From the NCBI GenBank assembly GCA_031315915.1, contig JALDRK010000014.1, positions 35,092-99,091 of the forward strand: a stretch of 64,000 nucleotides of DNA. The letters run 5' to 3'. The stretch comes from Nitrospirales bacterium. GTDB taxonomy: Bacteria; Nitrospirota; Nitrospiria; Nitrospirales; UBA8639. The notes under the pieces are model-generated. The model did not search any database. It had not been told where the DNA came from and was given only the letters and a program-made list of their open reading frames with translations. Both the position numbers and the translations under genes were made by a program. Of this stretch, positions 1 to 9,537 are shown piece by piece. The first letter of the stretch is position 1. Every line of letters starts with the position of its first letter.

Positions 1-1115
1 GCTTGGGTATAAGAAAACTCTAGGCACGTAATCGATACTAAAACTTCCGCCATCGTGATGACCACAAACGCCAACAATTGCCAGACAATTGAAGGTGCCA
101 TCCCCTCAGAAATTTTGGTCTCGATCAAGGCAGAAATCGAGAACGCCCCCACGGTGATAAAGAGACCAATGGCAATTTTCCTAAGAGGCGTGAGGGTCGC
201 AAAAGATTGAAGAACCGGAAAAATCCCATAGGTAAACAAAGGGATAAAGATTAAAATGAGAATGGGATTTACCGCTTGAATCTGGGAAGGAAGCCATTCA
301 ACTCCCAACCAACGACGATCCATATATTGAGCCTGCAGCACCCAAGCCGAAGAAGTTTGATCGTACAATGACCAAAAAAACGCGACAAATACATACACTC
401 CACAGAGCTTGAGAATGGGTTTCCATATCTGAGGATCTTTCAATTCTTGAACGATGCTCAACCCACTCGGAGGAATATGGGCATATCCTCGTCGTCCAGC
501 ATAAAAAATTCCCGTGGCCGCAAACATCAAGATGCCAGGCACACCAAATGCCAATCCTGGGCCGTAATGGTCCAGCAACCAAGGCGTCAACAGCATGGAT
601 CCGAAGGCTCCCACGTTAATAGCAAAATAAAACCATGAAAAGGCCCGTGGTAATAAATGGGCATTCTGAGAACTGAATTGGTCACCCAAATTGGCAGAGA
701 CGCAGGGTTTAATACCTCCCGACCCTACGGCAATCAACGTCAACCCCATCGCTAATCCCACACGGGTATGATCCAAAGCCAAAGCCACATGGCCCGCACA
801 ATACACCAACGACAAGAGAATGATCGTTCGATATTTTCCCCAAAGGGCATCAGCTAAAAACGCTCCTAAAAATGGGAAAAAATATACTGCCGAGGCAAAG
901 AGATGATATGCGGTTTTGGCTTCGGCCTCTCCCATCAGATCCAATTCCCCGTCGACATTCATCAACATACTTGTCATAAACACGACCAAGATCGCCCGCA
1001 TCCCATAGTAACTAAAGCGCTCGGCTCCCTCATTGGCGACCAGATGCCACACCCCCGGCGGCATGCCGGTGGTCACAAGGGGCTGAGAACGAAATGGCGA
1101 CGTCGTTCTATCCAT
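1..1115 (-). CDS. POT/PTR-family proton-coupled oligopeptide transporter (3' end outside window)
   Basis: Reading the minus strand from an ATG at 1115 gives an uninterrupted frame to the window edge, about 371 codons. Residues 28-43 read NEGAERFSYYGMRAIL, which carries the ExxERFxYY proton-coupling motif of the POT family, and the last visible residues read AEVLVSITCLEFSYTQ, the conserved segment before the late transmembrane helices. The protein would be an inner-membrane symporter importing di- and tripeptides with protons. Some 80-120 residues are missing because the gene is cut by the window, not because it is broken. It is divergent from the TonB-dependent receptor at 1203, with under 90 bp between the two starts, so they share a promoter region. 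The substrate cannot be read from the sequence. Confidence 0.87.
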   Translation of the reverse strand, partial: MDRTTSPFRSQPLVTTGMPPGVWHLVANEGAERFSYYGMRAILVVFMTSMLMNVDGELDLMGEAEAKTAYHLFASAVYFFPFLGAFLADALWGKYRTIILLSLVYCAGHVALALDHTRVGLAMGLTLIAVGSGGIKPCVSANLGDQFSSQNAHLLPRAFSWFYFAINVGAFGSMLLTPWLLDHYGPGLAFGVPGILMFAATGIFYAGRRGYAHIPPSGLSIVQELKDPQIWKPILKLCGVYVFVAFFWSLYDQTSSAWVLQAQYMDRRWLGVEWLPSQIQAVNPILILIFIPLFTYGIFPVLQSFATLTPLRKIAIGLFITVGAFSISALIETKISEGMAPSIVWQLLAFVVITMAEVLVSITCLEFSYTQ

Positions 1116-1202
1116 GGTCACCGATCTGCATTCGTCACCTTCCTGTCACCCGTGATATAGATACACGTTGCCAACCGTTCCAATCCAGCAACTTCATTGC
1201 GC

Positions 1203-3167
1203 ATGCTGCCATCCATCCCATCGTGTCCTGGTATGGCTCGGGTTCTTTGTTTACTTCTCGCCTGTATGGGTCTTTTTTCACCTGTCTATGCCCTGGAATC
1301 GGAGGTGACTACGCTTGAACCGGTGGTGGTGACCGGAACCGCGCACCCGACGCAGTTACACCAGGTCACGCAAAGTATCACGATCCTTGAGGAGAAACAA
1401 TTTTCCTCCTGGCAACCCAATCGAGCAGCCACGCTCCTGCAATCCATCCCGGGCATTCACATTGATGAAACAGGCACGAGAGGAGGAATCAGTTCTCTAT
1501 ATATCAGAGGGGCGGACCCAAATTTTACTCTGATCCTGCTTGACGGCATCCCCCTCAATGATTCAACCAACCAGCGTGGAGGCTCCGTCGATTTATCGAC
1601 GTTGCCTATTGAACGTATTGAGCGGGTTGAATTGGTTCGCGGCCCTCTCTCCGCGATTTATGGATCGGAAGGAATGGCAGGAGCAGTCAATTTCATCACC
1701 CGACGGCCTCAGCAGGAACGGAACATCCGTGTCCTGGGAGAAGGGGGACGATTTGAGTCATTCCGGGGGATATTGCAAGCCAGTGATCGTATTGGTCCGT
1801 TGCTCGCCGGACTTTCACTGGCTCATTCCCGAAATGGGTCACAGGTCGAAAAAGATCGATTTTCACTCAGCTCCGTCGGCTGGAATATCAGCGTGGAAAA
1901 CGCCTCCGATTGGGACATCTATCTCACCGGCCAGTTTTCAGATTCCAATACGCGGACCTTTCCTGAAGGAAGCGGCGGATCCGAACTCGCCCTCATTCAA
2001 TCAACCGAGCACCGCAAAACCCAGGAGTTCTCAACGGGTCTCGCTCTGGCTGGTCCTCATCACGAACATTGGCACCATCAATTCCAACTGAATTTTCTGC
2101 GACGCTCTCAATTCATTTCAACGCCAGGCATTCTTTCGCCAGCCTTGACTTTTCAGGTGCCTCCGGCTGAATTCGACAACCGATTTCATCGATTCCAAGG
2201 TCGACTCATCGAAACCTGGGATATGAATTCCCAATGGACGTTTTCCGGAGGAGGGCAACTGACGTACGAACAGGGAGAGCGGTCCGGGACGCAGGATTTG
2301 AGTTCATTGGGAGGTTCGCCAGAAACTCCTTCCGAATTTTCTCTGGACCGAATTCTTGGAGGGACCTTTGGTGAACTCACATGGTCCCCGACCGAGACCG
2401 TCGTGTTCAACGGGGGTCTTCGTCTCGATCTGCCTCAAGGATTTGCTCCACGAATCAGCCCACGCTTGGGGGCCAACTATCGCTTGCAACCGTGGTTGAC
2501 TCTTCGAGGTGGATATGGAACAGGATATAAGCTCCCAAGCCTGGCCAGCTTGGGCGATCCGCAAATCGGCAACCCAACACTCGAACCGGAAACCAGCACC
2601 GGCTGGGATATCGGAATCCAGGTGCACTCCCTCAGTAATGCCGTTTCCGCCAGCGTGGAATATTTCCACAACCGATACCATGACCTCATTGACTTGGATC
2701 CCGAATTACTGAATCAGGGAATCTTTCGACTGAGCAATCTGCAACAAGTCATAACCAAGGGGGTAGAGTTTTCCTTGAGCCTCACACCGATCACCCAACT
2801 GTCTGTGAATGGCACAGCCACTTTTCTTCAAACACAAAATGCAGAAACGAAGGAACGGTTACGCAATCGTCCCACCTGGCGAAGCACCGGTGGCCTGACT
2901 TATCACATGACGCCAACCTGTATGATCACTGGACGCGTCATCTATGTGGGATCACGCCGGGACTTTCAGATTCCCACGCAAACCACCACGGTAGCAGCAT
3001 ATACCCGGTTCGATGTGACACTGACTTACCGTCCCTCTCGATCCTGGTTCGGGTATATAGTGATTGAAAACCTCACCAACAATTCATATGAAGAATTTCG
3101 TGGGTTTCCGGCTCCTCCACTGACCTTTCGTGTCGGGATTGATTTCCAGCTCACTTTGGCCAAATAA
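1203..3167 (+). CDS. TonB-dependent outer-membrane receptor, BtuB/CirA-like
   Basis: This is an outer-membrane gated channel of about 654 residues that would import a scarce ligand (cobalamin, siderophore or similar) using TonB energy. A signal peptide ending near SPVYA is followed by a TonB-box-like stretch (TLEPVVVTGT) and a plug domain with the hallmarks IRGADPNFTLILLDGIPLND and VELVRGPLSAIYGSEGMAGAV. The rest is a beta-barrel with alternating aromatic strands. The first ATG is at 1203, and an ATG at 1233 gives a tighter signal peptide; neither has a clear Shine-Dalgarno. The 87-bp leader is too short for a cobalamin riboswitch and I see no B12 box, so the ligand is open. No TonB/ExbBD or ABC importer genes are in view. 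Confidence 0.9.
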   Translation: MLPSIPSCPGMARVLCLLLACMGLFSPVYALESEVTTLEPVVVTGTAHPTQLHQVTQSITILEEKQFSSWQPNRAATLLQSIPGIHIDETGTRGGISSLYIRGADPNFTLILLDGIPLNDSTNQRGGSVDLSTLPIERIERVELVRGPLSAIYGSEGMAGAVNFITRRPQQERNIRVLGEGGRFESFRGILQASDRIGPLLAGLSLAHSRNGSQVEKDRFSLSSVGWNISVENASDWDIYLTGQFSDSNTRTFPEGSGGSELALIQSTEHRKTQEFSTGLALAGPHHEHWHHQFQLNFLRRSQFISTPGILSPALTFQVPPAEFDNRFHRFQGRLIETWDMNSQWTFSGGGQLTYEQGERSGTQDLSSLGGSPETPSEFSLDRILGGTFGELTWSPTETVVFNGGLRLDLPQGFAPRISPRLGANYRLQPWLTLRGGYGTGYKLPSLASLGDPQIGNPTLEPETSTGWDIGIQVHSLSNAVSASVEYFHNRYHDLIDLDPELLNQGIFRLSNLQQVITKGVEFSLSLTPITQLSVNGTATFLQTQNAETKERLRNRPTWRSTGGLTYHMTPTCMITGRVIYVGSRRDFQIPTQTTTVAAYTRFDVTLTYRPSRSWFGYIVIENLTNNSYEEFRGFPAPPLTFRVGIDFQLTLAK

Positions 3168-3339
3168 CTCTGGAGTGGCTCCATAGTTTGGCCCTTCCAG
3201 TTGGATATTCTAGGGGAAAATTAGAAGGTCCGGACTTAAGACTGACGGTTTTTCAACCGACAAGGCAGATGATCGTACACGGCGCGAAAGCTAATTTCTG
3301 CATTAATGCCTTATAGGTACAACGAGAGAAGGACGGCCC

Positions 3340-4326
3340 ATGCAACTTTCACTACCCCTGGACACTGGCATTAGTGAACCCTGTTCTTCAATCTTTGAAC
3401 GGATTAAAACCTGCAATTCGCTTCCGGTCCTCTCTCCTTTGGCCTCAAAAATTTTAAAAATCTGTCAAAGTGAGGAAGCCAGCGCTTCCGAATTGGCCCA
3501 CATGATCTCTCAAGACCCCGGCATGGCGGCCCAGATATTGTTTATGGCCAACTCAGGATATTATGGTGGAGCCCGACATAAGGTGACGAATGTGATGCAA
3601 GCCGTCACCCTACTAGGATTTTCTACCATCGCAAATTTGGCTCTCTCCTTTTGTTTCTATCGTCTGATAAAAGATCTCCGGGATACCTCACAGGTCGGGA
3701 TCGATCAAATCGGATTGTGGCGTCGATCGATTTTTGCCAGTGTGGCTGGACGAGCCTTGGGAGAGCATTTTCACTATCCGGATCCTGAATTGGTTTTTCT
3801 CGGTTCACTGTTACAAGATATCGGCGTCTTGGCTTTAAACGAGGTGGCGGGAGATGAAGTCACGAGACTGCATGACAAAGCTGGACGTAACCATAGCGAC
3901 CTTAAACAGCTTGAATTGGAACAGTTGGGGGTCGATCATTCACAGGTGGGGGCCTGGCTCGCTCAACATTGGCAATTGCCTGAAGAATTCCAGGTGTCCA
4001 TTCTCTACAGCCACACCCCTCATCTCTTCCAGACTCCCGAGGAATATCAGTTCCTGGTGGACAGCGTCGCCCTCTCAGGGTGGATTGCCGACTTCTGGAT
4101 CAACGCCTCTCAGGAAGAGGCCGTGGACAAAATAAAAGAACACTCACAGGGAAGATTAACCGTGTCCGCTGAGGATTGGGGACCGATTCTGCACACCATA
4201 CACAAGACACTGCCACAAATAGCCAGCTTTTTTCATACTCGACTGGGCAATTGGGAAGACATACACCAAACGTATCGTCTGGCCTTAAAGCATTTAGCCC
4301 CGTCTTATCAACCTCAACCCGCCTAA
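3340..4326 (+). CDS. HDOD domain signalling protein
   Basis: A 328-residue cytoplasmic protein whose central part (about 25-220) is an HDOD domain, a non-catalytic relative of HD phosphohydrolases found in bacterial signalling proteins. The typical segment ISQDPGMAAQILFMANSGYYG-like is present, then VTNVMQAVTLLGF. At the HD position it reads LLQDIGVLALNE, so the metal-binding His is replaced by Gln and hydrolase activity is not expected. GAAGGA lies just upstream of the ATG. It faces the diguanylate cyclase at 4372-5514 tail to tail, only 45 bp apart. A second HDOD protein sits at 30044 and a third, fused to EAL, at 48175. The output partner is unknown. Confidence 0.9.
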   Translation: MQLSLPLDTGISEPCSSIFERIKTCNSLPVLSPLASKILKICQSEEASASELAHMISQDPGMAAQILFMANSGYYGGARHKVTNVMQAVTLLGFSTIANLALSFCFYRLIKDLRDTSQVGIDQIGLWRRSIFASVAGRALGEHFHYPDPELVFLGSLLQDIGVLALNEVAGDEVTRLHDKAGRNHSDLKQLELEQLGVDHSQVGAWLAQHWQLPEEFQVSILYSHTPHLFQTPEEYQFLVDSVALSGWIADFWINASQEEAVDKIKEHSQGRLTVSAEDWGPILHTIHKTLPQIASFFHTRLGNWEDIHQTYRLALKHLAPSYQPQPA

Positions 4327-4371
4327 AATCAACCGACATTCCCCTCACCGCTCTACTCCATACGGCGGAGG

Positions 4372-5514
4372 TCAAGCTACCTCGCGAGTTTCCTGAGCCA
4401 CGCACATCTGGTTTCGTCCATTTTCCTTCGCTCGATACAGTGCGCGGTCGGCCCGTTCCAACCAAGAAGTGACGGATTCTCCCTGCAATAATTCGGCCCC
4501 CCCAATCGAGGCCGTCACCGGTATGGACTGATCCTGATAGGTAAATTCCTGGCTGCGAACCGATTCCAGAAGACGTTCACCCAGACGTTGCCCCAAACCT
4601 ATTCCCGTTCCCGATAACAATACACAAAACTCTTCCCCACCGTACCGGGCGATAAAATCGGATTTTCGCGGGAACGTCGATACGAGCCGATCGGCCAATT
4701 GTTGAAGCACCGCATCTCCCATAGAATGTCCGTAGGTATCATTGATACGCTTAAAAAAGTCGATATCTACCATCAACAAGCTTGTGGGGGATCCCGAGAA
4801 AAAGCTCAGGCTGGCCAATCGTTCCAAATGCTCGTCTAGTGCACCCCGGTTGAACAGTCGAGTCAGGGGATCTTCCATCATCTGTTTGCGCGCCGATCCC
4901 AATTCCCGTTCCACCGAACGGAGCTTTTCTCCTAATTGTTGCACTCGTCGGTCCTGGCGTTGCTTCCGTTCATCAACCAGTCCTTTGATGCTCTGCACCG
5001 CCGATAATAATGCCTGTTTCATCTCGGCAAACGAGCTTTTTACGGTCACTTCCTGCAATCGGGTAAGATACTGTGACACTTTTTGGTCCGTTTCCTGATC
5101 TTCGATGACAGCTTGCCCCATGTTTCGAGTAAACTCCCATAAGACTTCCCGGACGTCTTGGAGGTTTTTCGTCACATATTGGCGCTCTTTTTGCCGATGG
5201 ATATTGACAAATCTGGCCAGTTCACCCCAATCTCGTCGAATGGTCCTTCCTGTGTTTTCATTGGCCTCGTTCGGATTAACCGTTCCGACCAAAACATGCA
5301 TGGCCCATCGTTCAAATTCTTTTTCAATGGCTTCCGCCTTTAAATCCTCCAGTTCAAACGCGTGCCGCCCGAACACTCGTAAGATTCTAGCCAGGGACTC
5401 CAAGGCCTTATCTGCCGTGCTTTCGGTTTCAGGCATAGAATCCTCAGATATTTTTTGTGAAGTTGAGGAAGCCTCTTGGGATTTGGGTTTTTTCCCGTTC
5501 GTCCAGGACAACAT
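4372..5514 (-). CDS. Diguanylate cyclase (GGDEF) with helical N-terminal domain
   Basis: A soluble 380-residue cyclase that would make c-di-GMP from two GTP. Residues about 25-180 form a helical N-terminal domain without transmembrane segments, followed by a coiled coil (about 180-215) and a GGDEF domain to the end. The active site reads RYGGEEF, metal and substrate residues are in DIDFFKRINDTYGHSMGDAVL, and an RxxD product-inhibition site (RKSD) sits five residues before GGEEF, so both catalysis and feedback control look intact. GGAGGGTG two bases before the ATG is a strong ribosome site. The signal sensed by the N-terminal region is not evident; it resembles the coiled-coil regions that precede GGDEF in other soluble cyclases. 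Confidence 0.93.
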   Translation of the reverse strand: MLSWTNGKKPKSQEASSTSQKISEDSMPETESTADKALESLARILRVFGRHAFELEDLKAEAIEKEFERWAMHVLVGTVNPNEANENTGRTIRRDWGELARFVNIHRQKERQYVTKNLQDVREVLWEFTRNMGQAVIEDQETDQKVSQYLTRLQEVTVKSSFAEMKQALLSAVQSIKGLVDERKQRQDRRVQQLGEKLRSVERELGSARKQMMEDPLTRLFNRGALDEHLERLASLSFFSGSPTSLLMVDIDFFKRINDTYGHSMGDAVLQQLADRLVSTFPRKSDFIARYGGEEFCVLLSGTGIGLGQRLGERLLESVRSQEFTYQDQSIPVTASIGGAELLQGESVTSWLERADRALYRAKENGRNQMCVAQETREVA

Positions 5515-5719
5515 AACACCCTCCAGCAGATAGGGAAAAACACAAAAGATGGTTACAATAGAGGCTGAAAGCCCTTACGGGCTTGAGACGCTCCGAATAG
5601 CGCGTTAGGGTGTGTTATCGGTAGATTTTAACGATCTCTTAAGACCGCTTCTGGTAAGATCGTCCTCGATATAACAACAGAGGCCCAATCTTCTCTCTTC
5701 GCACCTCGTCTATCAATCA

Positions 5720-6508
5720 ATGACACAAGATCAACCGAAAATCATCTCCAGTCCACACAATCCACATGTCAAACGGTGGGTATCCTTGCTCGAACCGCCG
5801 GGCATCAAACGGCACCAGCAATGTCTCTTATCGGGAATGCGCATCGGGACAGAACTCCTCAGGCAATCCCCGACTACCATGCTTGAACTGCTCATCCCTG
5901 ACAGAAAATCTCAACCGGACATCCCGGGATTCACTGGTCCGGTATACAGGCTCGCCAATCAGCTTTTTCAGCAACTCGACATCTATGGCACCCACGCTCC
6001 CCTTTGGATTTGCCGTATTCCTGGTCTGTCCCTATATGATCTCACGGCAAGTCCCCAGGGACTTGAAATATTGTGTCCGATGGGTGATCCGGGAAACTTG
6101 GGTTCATTATTACGAGGGTGTTGGGTCTTTGGAGTGGATCGGGTCATCCTGCTCGATGAATCCGTCCATCCGTTTCATCCTAAAGTCATTCGAGCCAGTA
6201 GCGGAGCGGTCTTTTCACTGAACATCTACCGAGGATGTGCCATAGGCGAACTGGAAATCCGATATTGCTCAGTGGATTACGGCATTGGATATGACAGGAG
6301 ACGACATGGGCACCTGGGACTGGCCGGAACAGATCCGCCTCCTCATCGGCGAAGAAGGGACAGGGCTTCCTCCGGTCTCGTTCGCTCATCGGTTGAAAAT
6401 TTCGCAAGTCCGTCCATTCCCCTGAATGCTTCCGTCGCAGGAAATATTGCGCTCTATGCCTATCGGCAGACTTATCCCTCCATCGCATCCCGGAGGTCAC
6501 ATTCATGA
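5720..6508 (+). pseudogene. TrmH/SpoU-family RNA 2'-O-ribose methyltransferase, two compensating frame changes
   Basis: The family methylates ribose 2'-OH groups of rRNA or tRNA with S-adenosylmethionine. The N-terminal part (substrate-binding domain) and motif 1, GDPGNLGSLLRGCWVFGV, are in the annotated frame. From about 6258 the conserved continuation moves to another frame (codons from GAT at 6261), which reads DIAQWITALDMTGDD and then the SAM-binding motif LLIGEEGTGLPPVSFAH. Near 6410-6425 homology returns to the first frame as IPLNASVAGNIALYAYRQ. In the printed frame the SAM motif is therefore destroyed. Either two opposite single-base errors exist in the assembly, or the gene is inactive. 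The short IPL-NAS junction also lacks the usual few residues before SLNASVA. Its stop overlaps the next start (ATGA). Confidence 0.82.
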
Positions 6509-6732
6509 TCCCAGCAGGACGATACCGGCACTATAAAGGAAACTATTATCAAGTGATTGGGGTAGCCAAACATTCAGAAACCGATGAGGAACTCGTGGTA
6601 TATCGTGCCTTATACGGCACGTTTGAACTCTGGGTCAGACCCCTGACGATGTTTACAGAACACGTGGAAGGAAACGGAAATCTTGTGTCCCGATTCGAGT
6701 TCGTGGAAGATCGGCCGATACCTAACGAATAA
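6505..6732 (+). CDS. DUF1653 domain protein
   Basis: A 75-residue protein that is essentially a complete DUF1653 domain: the opening IPAGRYRHYKGNYYQVIGVA, the middle ELVVYRALYG and the end WVRPLTMFTEHV match the family pattern. The function of the family is not established; it is a small beta-rich domain often found alone. The ATG overlaps the stop of the methyltransferase gene (ATGA), so the two are translationally coupled. The protein is cytoplasmic with no signal peptide. Confidence 0.88.
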   Translation: MIPAGRYRHYKGNYYQVIGVAKHSETDEELVVYRALYGTFELWVRPLTMFTEHVEGNGNLVSRFEFVEDRPIPNE

Positions 6733-6848
6733 CAACCCACTATGGCGGGCACGAAACTCGAGCAGCCTTAAAGACCCCAAATATCCCTCTTCCGCACAAC
6801 GGCACAGCGGACCATTCCCCTGCGCATGAGTAGGCAGGCTCGCTATGA

Positions 6849-7349
6849 TTACGACACATCATCCAGCCGCTCAGCCAAGACCGCTTGCGTTTGTTTCTCT
6901 CGATATTTCTGAATTCGTTTAGCCAACGTGGGATCCCCAATTGATAAGATGGCTCCGGCCATCAAGGCAGCATTGGTCGCCCCCGCATTGCCAATAGCCA
7001 ACGTTCCCACCGGAATGCCTTTGGGCATTTGGACAATGGACAACAGCGAATCCATGCCCTGCAGTGATTTGGATTGCATCGGCACACCCAAGACGGGCCA
7101 TTGGGTCTTGGCGGCAATCACTCCCGCCAAATGAGCCGCCCCGCCAGCGCCGGCGATAAAGACTCTCACGCCCTCCGATTCGGCCTCCCCAATATATTTG
7201 ACCAAGGCATCAGGGGCCCGATGGGCGGATAGCACACGGCACTCATGGGGAATGCCCAGTTGTGTCAGCGTTTCGCTGGCCAACCTCATGGTTTCCCAAT
7301 CCGACTTGCTACCCATAATCACGGCGACACGCAATGAAGATCCAGCCAT
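6849..7349 (-). CDS. purE: N5-carboxyaminoimidazole ribonucleotide mutase PurE
   Basis: Class I PurE moves the carboxyl group of N5-CAIR to C4, giving CAIR in de novo purine synthesis. The 166-residue protein has the nucleotide-binding GSKSDWETM, the catalytic-loop [21 protein letters not shown] and PVLGVPM, all at expected spacing, and [13 protein letters not shown] near the end. PurE normally works with the ATP-dependent PurK; no purK lies in this window, so it is elsewhere or the neighbour arrangement has been lost. The gene is divergent from the peroxiredoxin at 7554 with a roughly 200-bp shared upstream region. Confidence 0.96.
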   Translation of the reverse strand: MAGSSLRVAVIMGSKSDWETMRLASETLTQLGIPHECRVLSAHRAPDALVKYIGEAESEGVRVFIAGAGGAAHLAGVIAAKTQWPVLGVPMQSKSLQGMDSLLSIVQMPKGIPVGTLAIGNAGATNAALMAGAILSIGDPTLAKRIQKYREKQTQAVLAERLDDVS

Positions 7350-7553
7350 AACACATACTCTCCTTTGTTTAAATCGTCCGCAAACCCGGCATCATCGTAT
7401 AAAGGTTCAACTTGTTGACCATGTCTCAAGCCCTGCCTTAGACTTAAGCTGAAACAGCATATGCGAAAACTTCATGAAGGTCCAGATCAACAAACGATTC
7501 AAAGCCTTCGTGAGGGAATTTATTCACATCATCATGATAAAGTGAGGGTCATC

Positions 7554-8189
7554 ATGGCTTTACGTCTAGGAGATGTCGTCCCTGATTTTACCGCAGAAAC
7601 TACCCAAGGCACCGTCAACTTTCATGAATGGTTGGGAGATGGCTGGGGCATTTTATTCTCTCATCCCAAAGACTTTACCCCCGTCTGCACGACCGAACTG
7701 GGTACAATGGCTAAAATGACCGAGGCGTTCAAAAAACGGAATGTCAAAGTGTTGGCCGTCAGCGTAGACCCACTCGATTCCCATAAGGGGTGGATTAACG
7801 ACATCAACGAAACACAACAGTGCACGGTAAGTTACCCCATCATCGCCGATCCGGACCGCAAAGTGGCAAACATGTATGACATGATTCACCCCAATGCCCT
7901 GGATAATATGACAGTCCGGTCGGTCTTTGTGATTGGGCCGGATAAAAAGCTCAAATTAACCCTGACTTACCCGGCGTCCACAGGCCGGAATTTCGATGAG
8001 ATTCTGCGGGTCATCGACTCGCTTCAACTCACCGCCAAGTATAAGGTGGCCACACCCGCCAACTGGAAGGATGGGGAGGATTGTATTATCACTCCTGCTG
8101 TGACCGACCCAGAAGTGCCGGCCCTTTTTCCTAAAGGGCATCGGGTGGTCAAACCTTATCTTCGCTATACACCCCAACCGAATCGATAA
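7554..8189 (+). CDS. 1-Cys peroxiredoxin (Prx6 type)
   Basis: A 211-residue thiol peroxidase that reduces H2O2 and organic peroxides. The peroxidatic cysteine is in DFTPVCTTELG near residue 45, and the Arg of the active site lies in NMTVRSVFVIGPDKKLKL. The long C-terminal extension (ALFPKGHRVVKPYLRYTPQ) is typical of the Prx6 group, which uses a single catalytic cysteine and an external reductant. The frame is open upstream to 7461, but the ATG at 7554 follows a GAGGG ribosome site and begins exactly at the family start (MALRLGDVVPDF). An intrinsic terminator follows at 8209, so this is a single-gene transcript. Confidence 0.95.
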   Translation: MALRLGDVVPDFTAETTQGTVNFHEWLGDGWGILFSHPKDFTPVCTTELGTMAKMTEAFKKRNVKVLAVSVDPLDSHKGWINDINETQQCTVSYPIIADPDRKVANMYDMIHPNALDNMTVRSVFVIGPDKKLKLTLTYPASTGRNFDEILRVIDSLQLTAKYKVATPANWKDGEDCIITPAVTDPEVPALFPKGHRVVKPYLRYTPQPNR

Positions 8190-8208
8190 CCCGATTCTAA
8201 ACTATCAG

Positions 8209-8260
8209 CTGTCCCGCAGAACCGATGACACCTGAGGGTTCTGCGGGACAGAATTTTTTT
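8209..8260 (+). terminator. Rho-independent terminator after peroxiredoxin
   Basis: Perfect 15-bp stem, left arm 8209-8223 (CTGTCCCGCAGAACC) and right arm 8237-8251, 13-base loop, followed within two bases by seven T (8254-8260). It lies 20 bp past the peroxiredoxin stop. Confidence 0.93.
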
Positions 8261-8316
8261 GAAACCGCCTTCGGCTGGTTTCCTGATCATTCTTAGTGTA
8301 ACCGTTCACCGAAACG

Positions 8317-8667
8317 TTAGGATTGGTGGGTTTCAAACAAACGAATTCCAAGCGTAAAAACCTGGTGACAGGGCCGACATCGCAACTGAACGGCATTGCG
8401 TTCGACATCCACCGAGGTAATCCGAACCTCATCAGGGTGAGCTTGAAAACAGGCATGCACGCCATCAAGGCCTTTAACCTGGGATTCTTGTCCAGAGTCG
8501 TGTTGCTCGGAAAAAGGAAGCGGATTGACAGTCATGCGATGGCGCATTCGACAATTCATACAAAACACGCCCAGAGTTTCAGGCAGTCCGACCAATTTTA
8601 GACAGAGCGAGAGGGGATGAACGGAAAAACATTGCTGAAAAAACGCTCCGCTTTGAAAAACCGGCAT
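8317..8667 (-). CDS. Hypothetical protein with two CxxC pairs
   Basis: A 116-residue frame with a zinc-ribbon-like layout: FCMNCRMRH near residue 36 and LRCRPCHQVF near residue 96, with an additional Cys-x4-His (CFQAH) between. An AGGAGAG sequence lies about 13 bases before the ATG. The reading frame overlaps, in other frames, two shorter open frames at 8579-8764 and 8674-8868 whose translations are also plausible in places, so a frame error around 8580-8670 is possible and the N-terminal 30 residues are uncertain. It would be the last gene of the ettA operon. I do not recognise the family. Confidence 0.45.
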   Translation of the reverse strand: MPVFQSGAFFQQCFSVHPLSLCLKLVGLPETLGVFCMNCRMRHRMTVNPLPFSEQHDSGQESQVKGLDGVHACFQAHPDEVRITSVDVERNAVQLRCRPCHQVFTLGIRLFETHQS

Positions 8668-8795
8668 GCGGGTTTACTCTCTCTCCTGTCCCAGATAGAC
8701 GATGACGATCACAAACTCTCTCGCCACGCACAATGCGTTTACCATAAATACAGGCTTCGACCAAGCCGACTCAACGACCCCACGCTTGCATTGCC

Positions 8796-9257
8796 CTAAT
8801 TCATCGCAGGTAATCCCTGCTGGAAAGGATCCGGGGCTTTGGGCAATTGGCATTCCTCTCGTTCCCATTCACGTAGTACGCCTTCTTTGTCGAAAGTCAG
8901 GACATAGTTAAAGCAAAAGACCTTTTCACGAGGGCCACCTGGTTTGCTTCCGAACAAACTCCCTGCCTGTTTGCCAAATGTTCGAATGCCAGAAGGATCC
9001 AGTTCGCTTTCGGAAAGGGCATAGCGATAGGTCCATGTCGTCTCGTCAGACAAGAAAGGATCGTTGACCAGATGCGGCTTGCCAAGCTTTTCCCGAACGT
9101 CGGTTTGGGTCAAAGTCCCAACACCCCCATCGATAAATCTATCTTGCCAGGGGGCACAACTTATGACGCTCACGGCCATGGCACTGAAAAGCCAACAACA
9201 AATGGTGTGCTTCAAAAGATTCCGATTCTTAAAACCGGGAACCCGTATAAGAGTCAT
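8796..9257 (-). CDS. Lipoprotein, BamE/SmpA-like
   Basis: About 153 residues with a signal peptide ending in the lipobox VISC, so the mature protein is lipid-anchored in the envelope. The mature part reads GVGTLTQTDVREKLGKPHLV...DETTWTYRY and later VFCFNYVLTFDKEGVLREW, which follows the pattern of the BamE/SmpA fold (helix with Lx..G.P, then strands with W.Y and a final LxF). I chose the ATG at 9257 because it overlaps the stop of the preceding membrane protein as ATGA; a start six codons earlier (9275) is possible. Its role, perhaps outer-membrane maintenance, is inferred from the fold only. Confidence 0.72.
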   Translation of the reverse strand: MTLIRVPGFKNRNLLKHTICCWLFSAMAVSVISCAPWQDRFIDGGVGTLTQTDVREKLGKPHLVNDPFLSDETTWTYRYALSESELDPSGIRTFGKQAGSLFGSKPGGPREKVFCFNYVLTFDKEGVLREWEREECQLPKAPDPFQQGLPAMN

Positions 9258-9508
9258 TGCGTTCGGTTTGCCCACAAATACCAGCTTCGCACCAAGGCAA
9301 ACAGTTGAGCAATCACTCCGGCCACAATCAGAGCAAGCGCGGTAGGCAGCAAAGGAGAATCAGGTTGATTCAAGCCCTGAATTCCTAACATAAATCCACC
9401 AGCTACGCAGAGGATTCCCACCACTCGGGCAATCATGACCGATATGGAGCTTCCCTGTGGGGAAGGAGATGAAGATGGGGGATCCGGTTTGTGGGATATT
9501 GATGACAT
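9254..9508 (-). CDS. Small membrane protein, two transmembrane segments
   Basis: An 84-residue protein with a Ser/Pro-rich N-terminal tail (about 1-22), then two hydrophobic helices separated by a short polar loop (GLNQPDSP) and a basic, aromatic end. It sits 29 bp downstream of ettA and overlaps the lipoprotein start, so it is part of an ettA operon. No family recognised. Confidence 0.65.
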   Translation of the reverse strand: MSSISHKPDPPSSSPSPQGSSISVMIARVVGILCVAGGFMLGIQGLNQPDSPLLPTALALIVAGVIAQLFALVRSWYLWANRTQ

Positions 9509-9537
9509 GAAATCACGAGTCCAGTCAAAAGTCTGCG

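Noticed and set aside
1115..1203. Cobalamin riboswitch before the TonB-dependent receptor
   Set aside because: The gap is under 90 bp and shows no B12-box core.
8579..8868. Two short minus-strand frames (8579-8764 and 8674-8868) with Cys/Arg-rich translations
   Set aside because: They overlap the lipoprotein and the CxxC gene in other frames and cannot all be real; kept only as a warning about a possible frame error.
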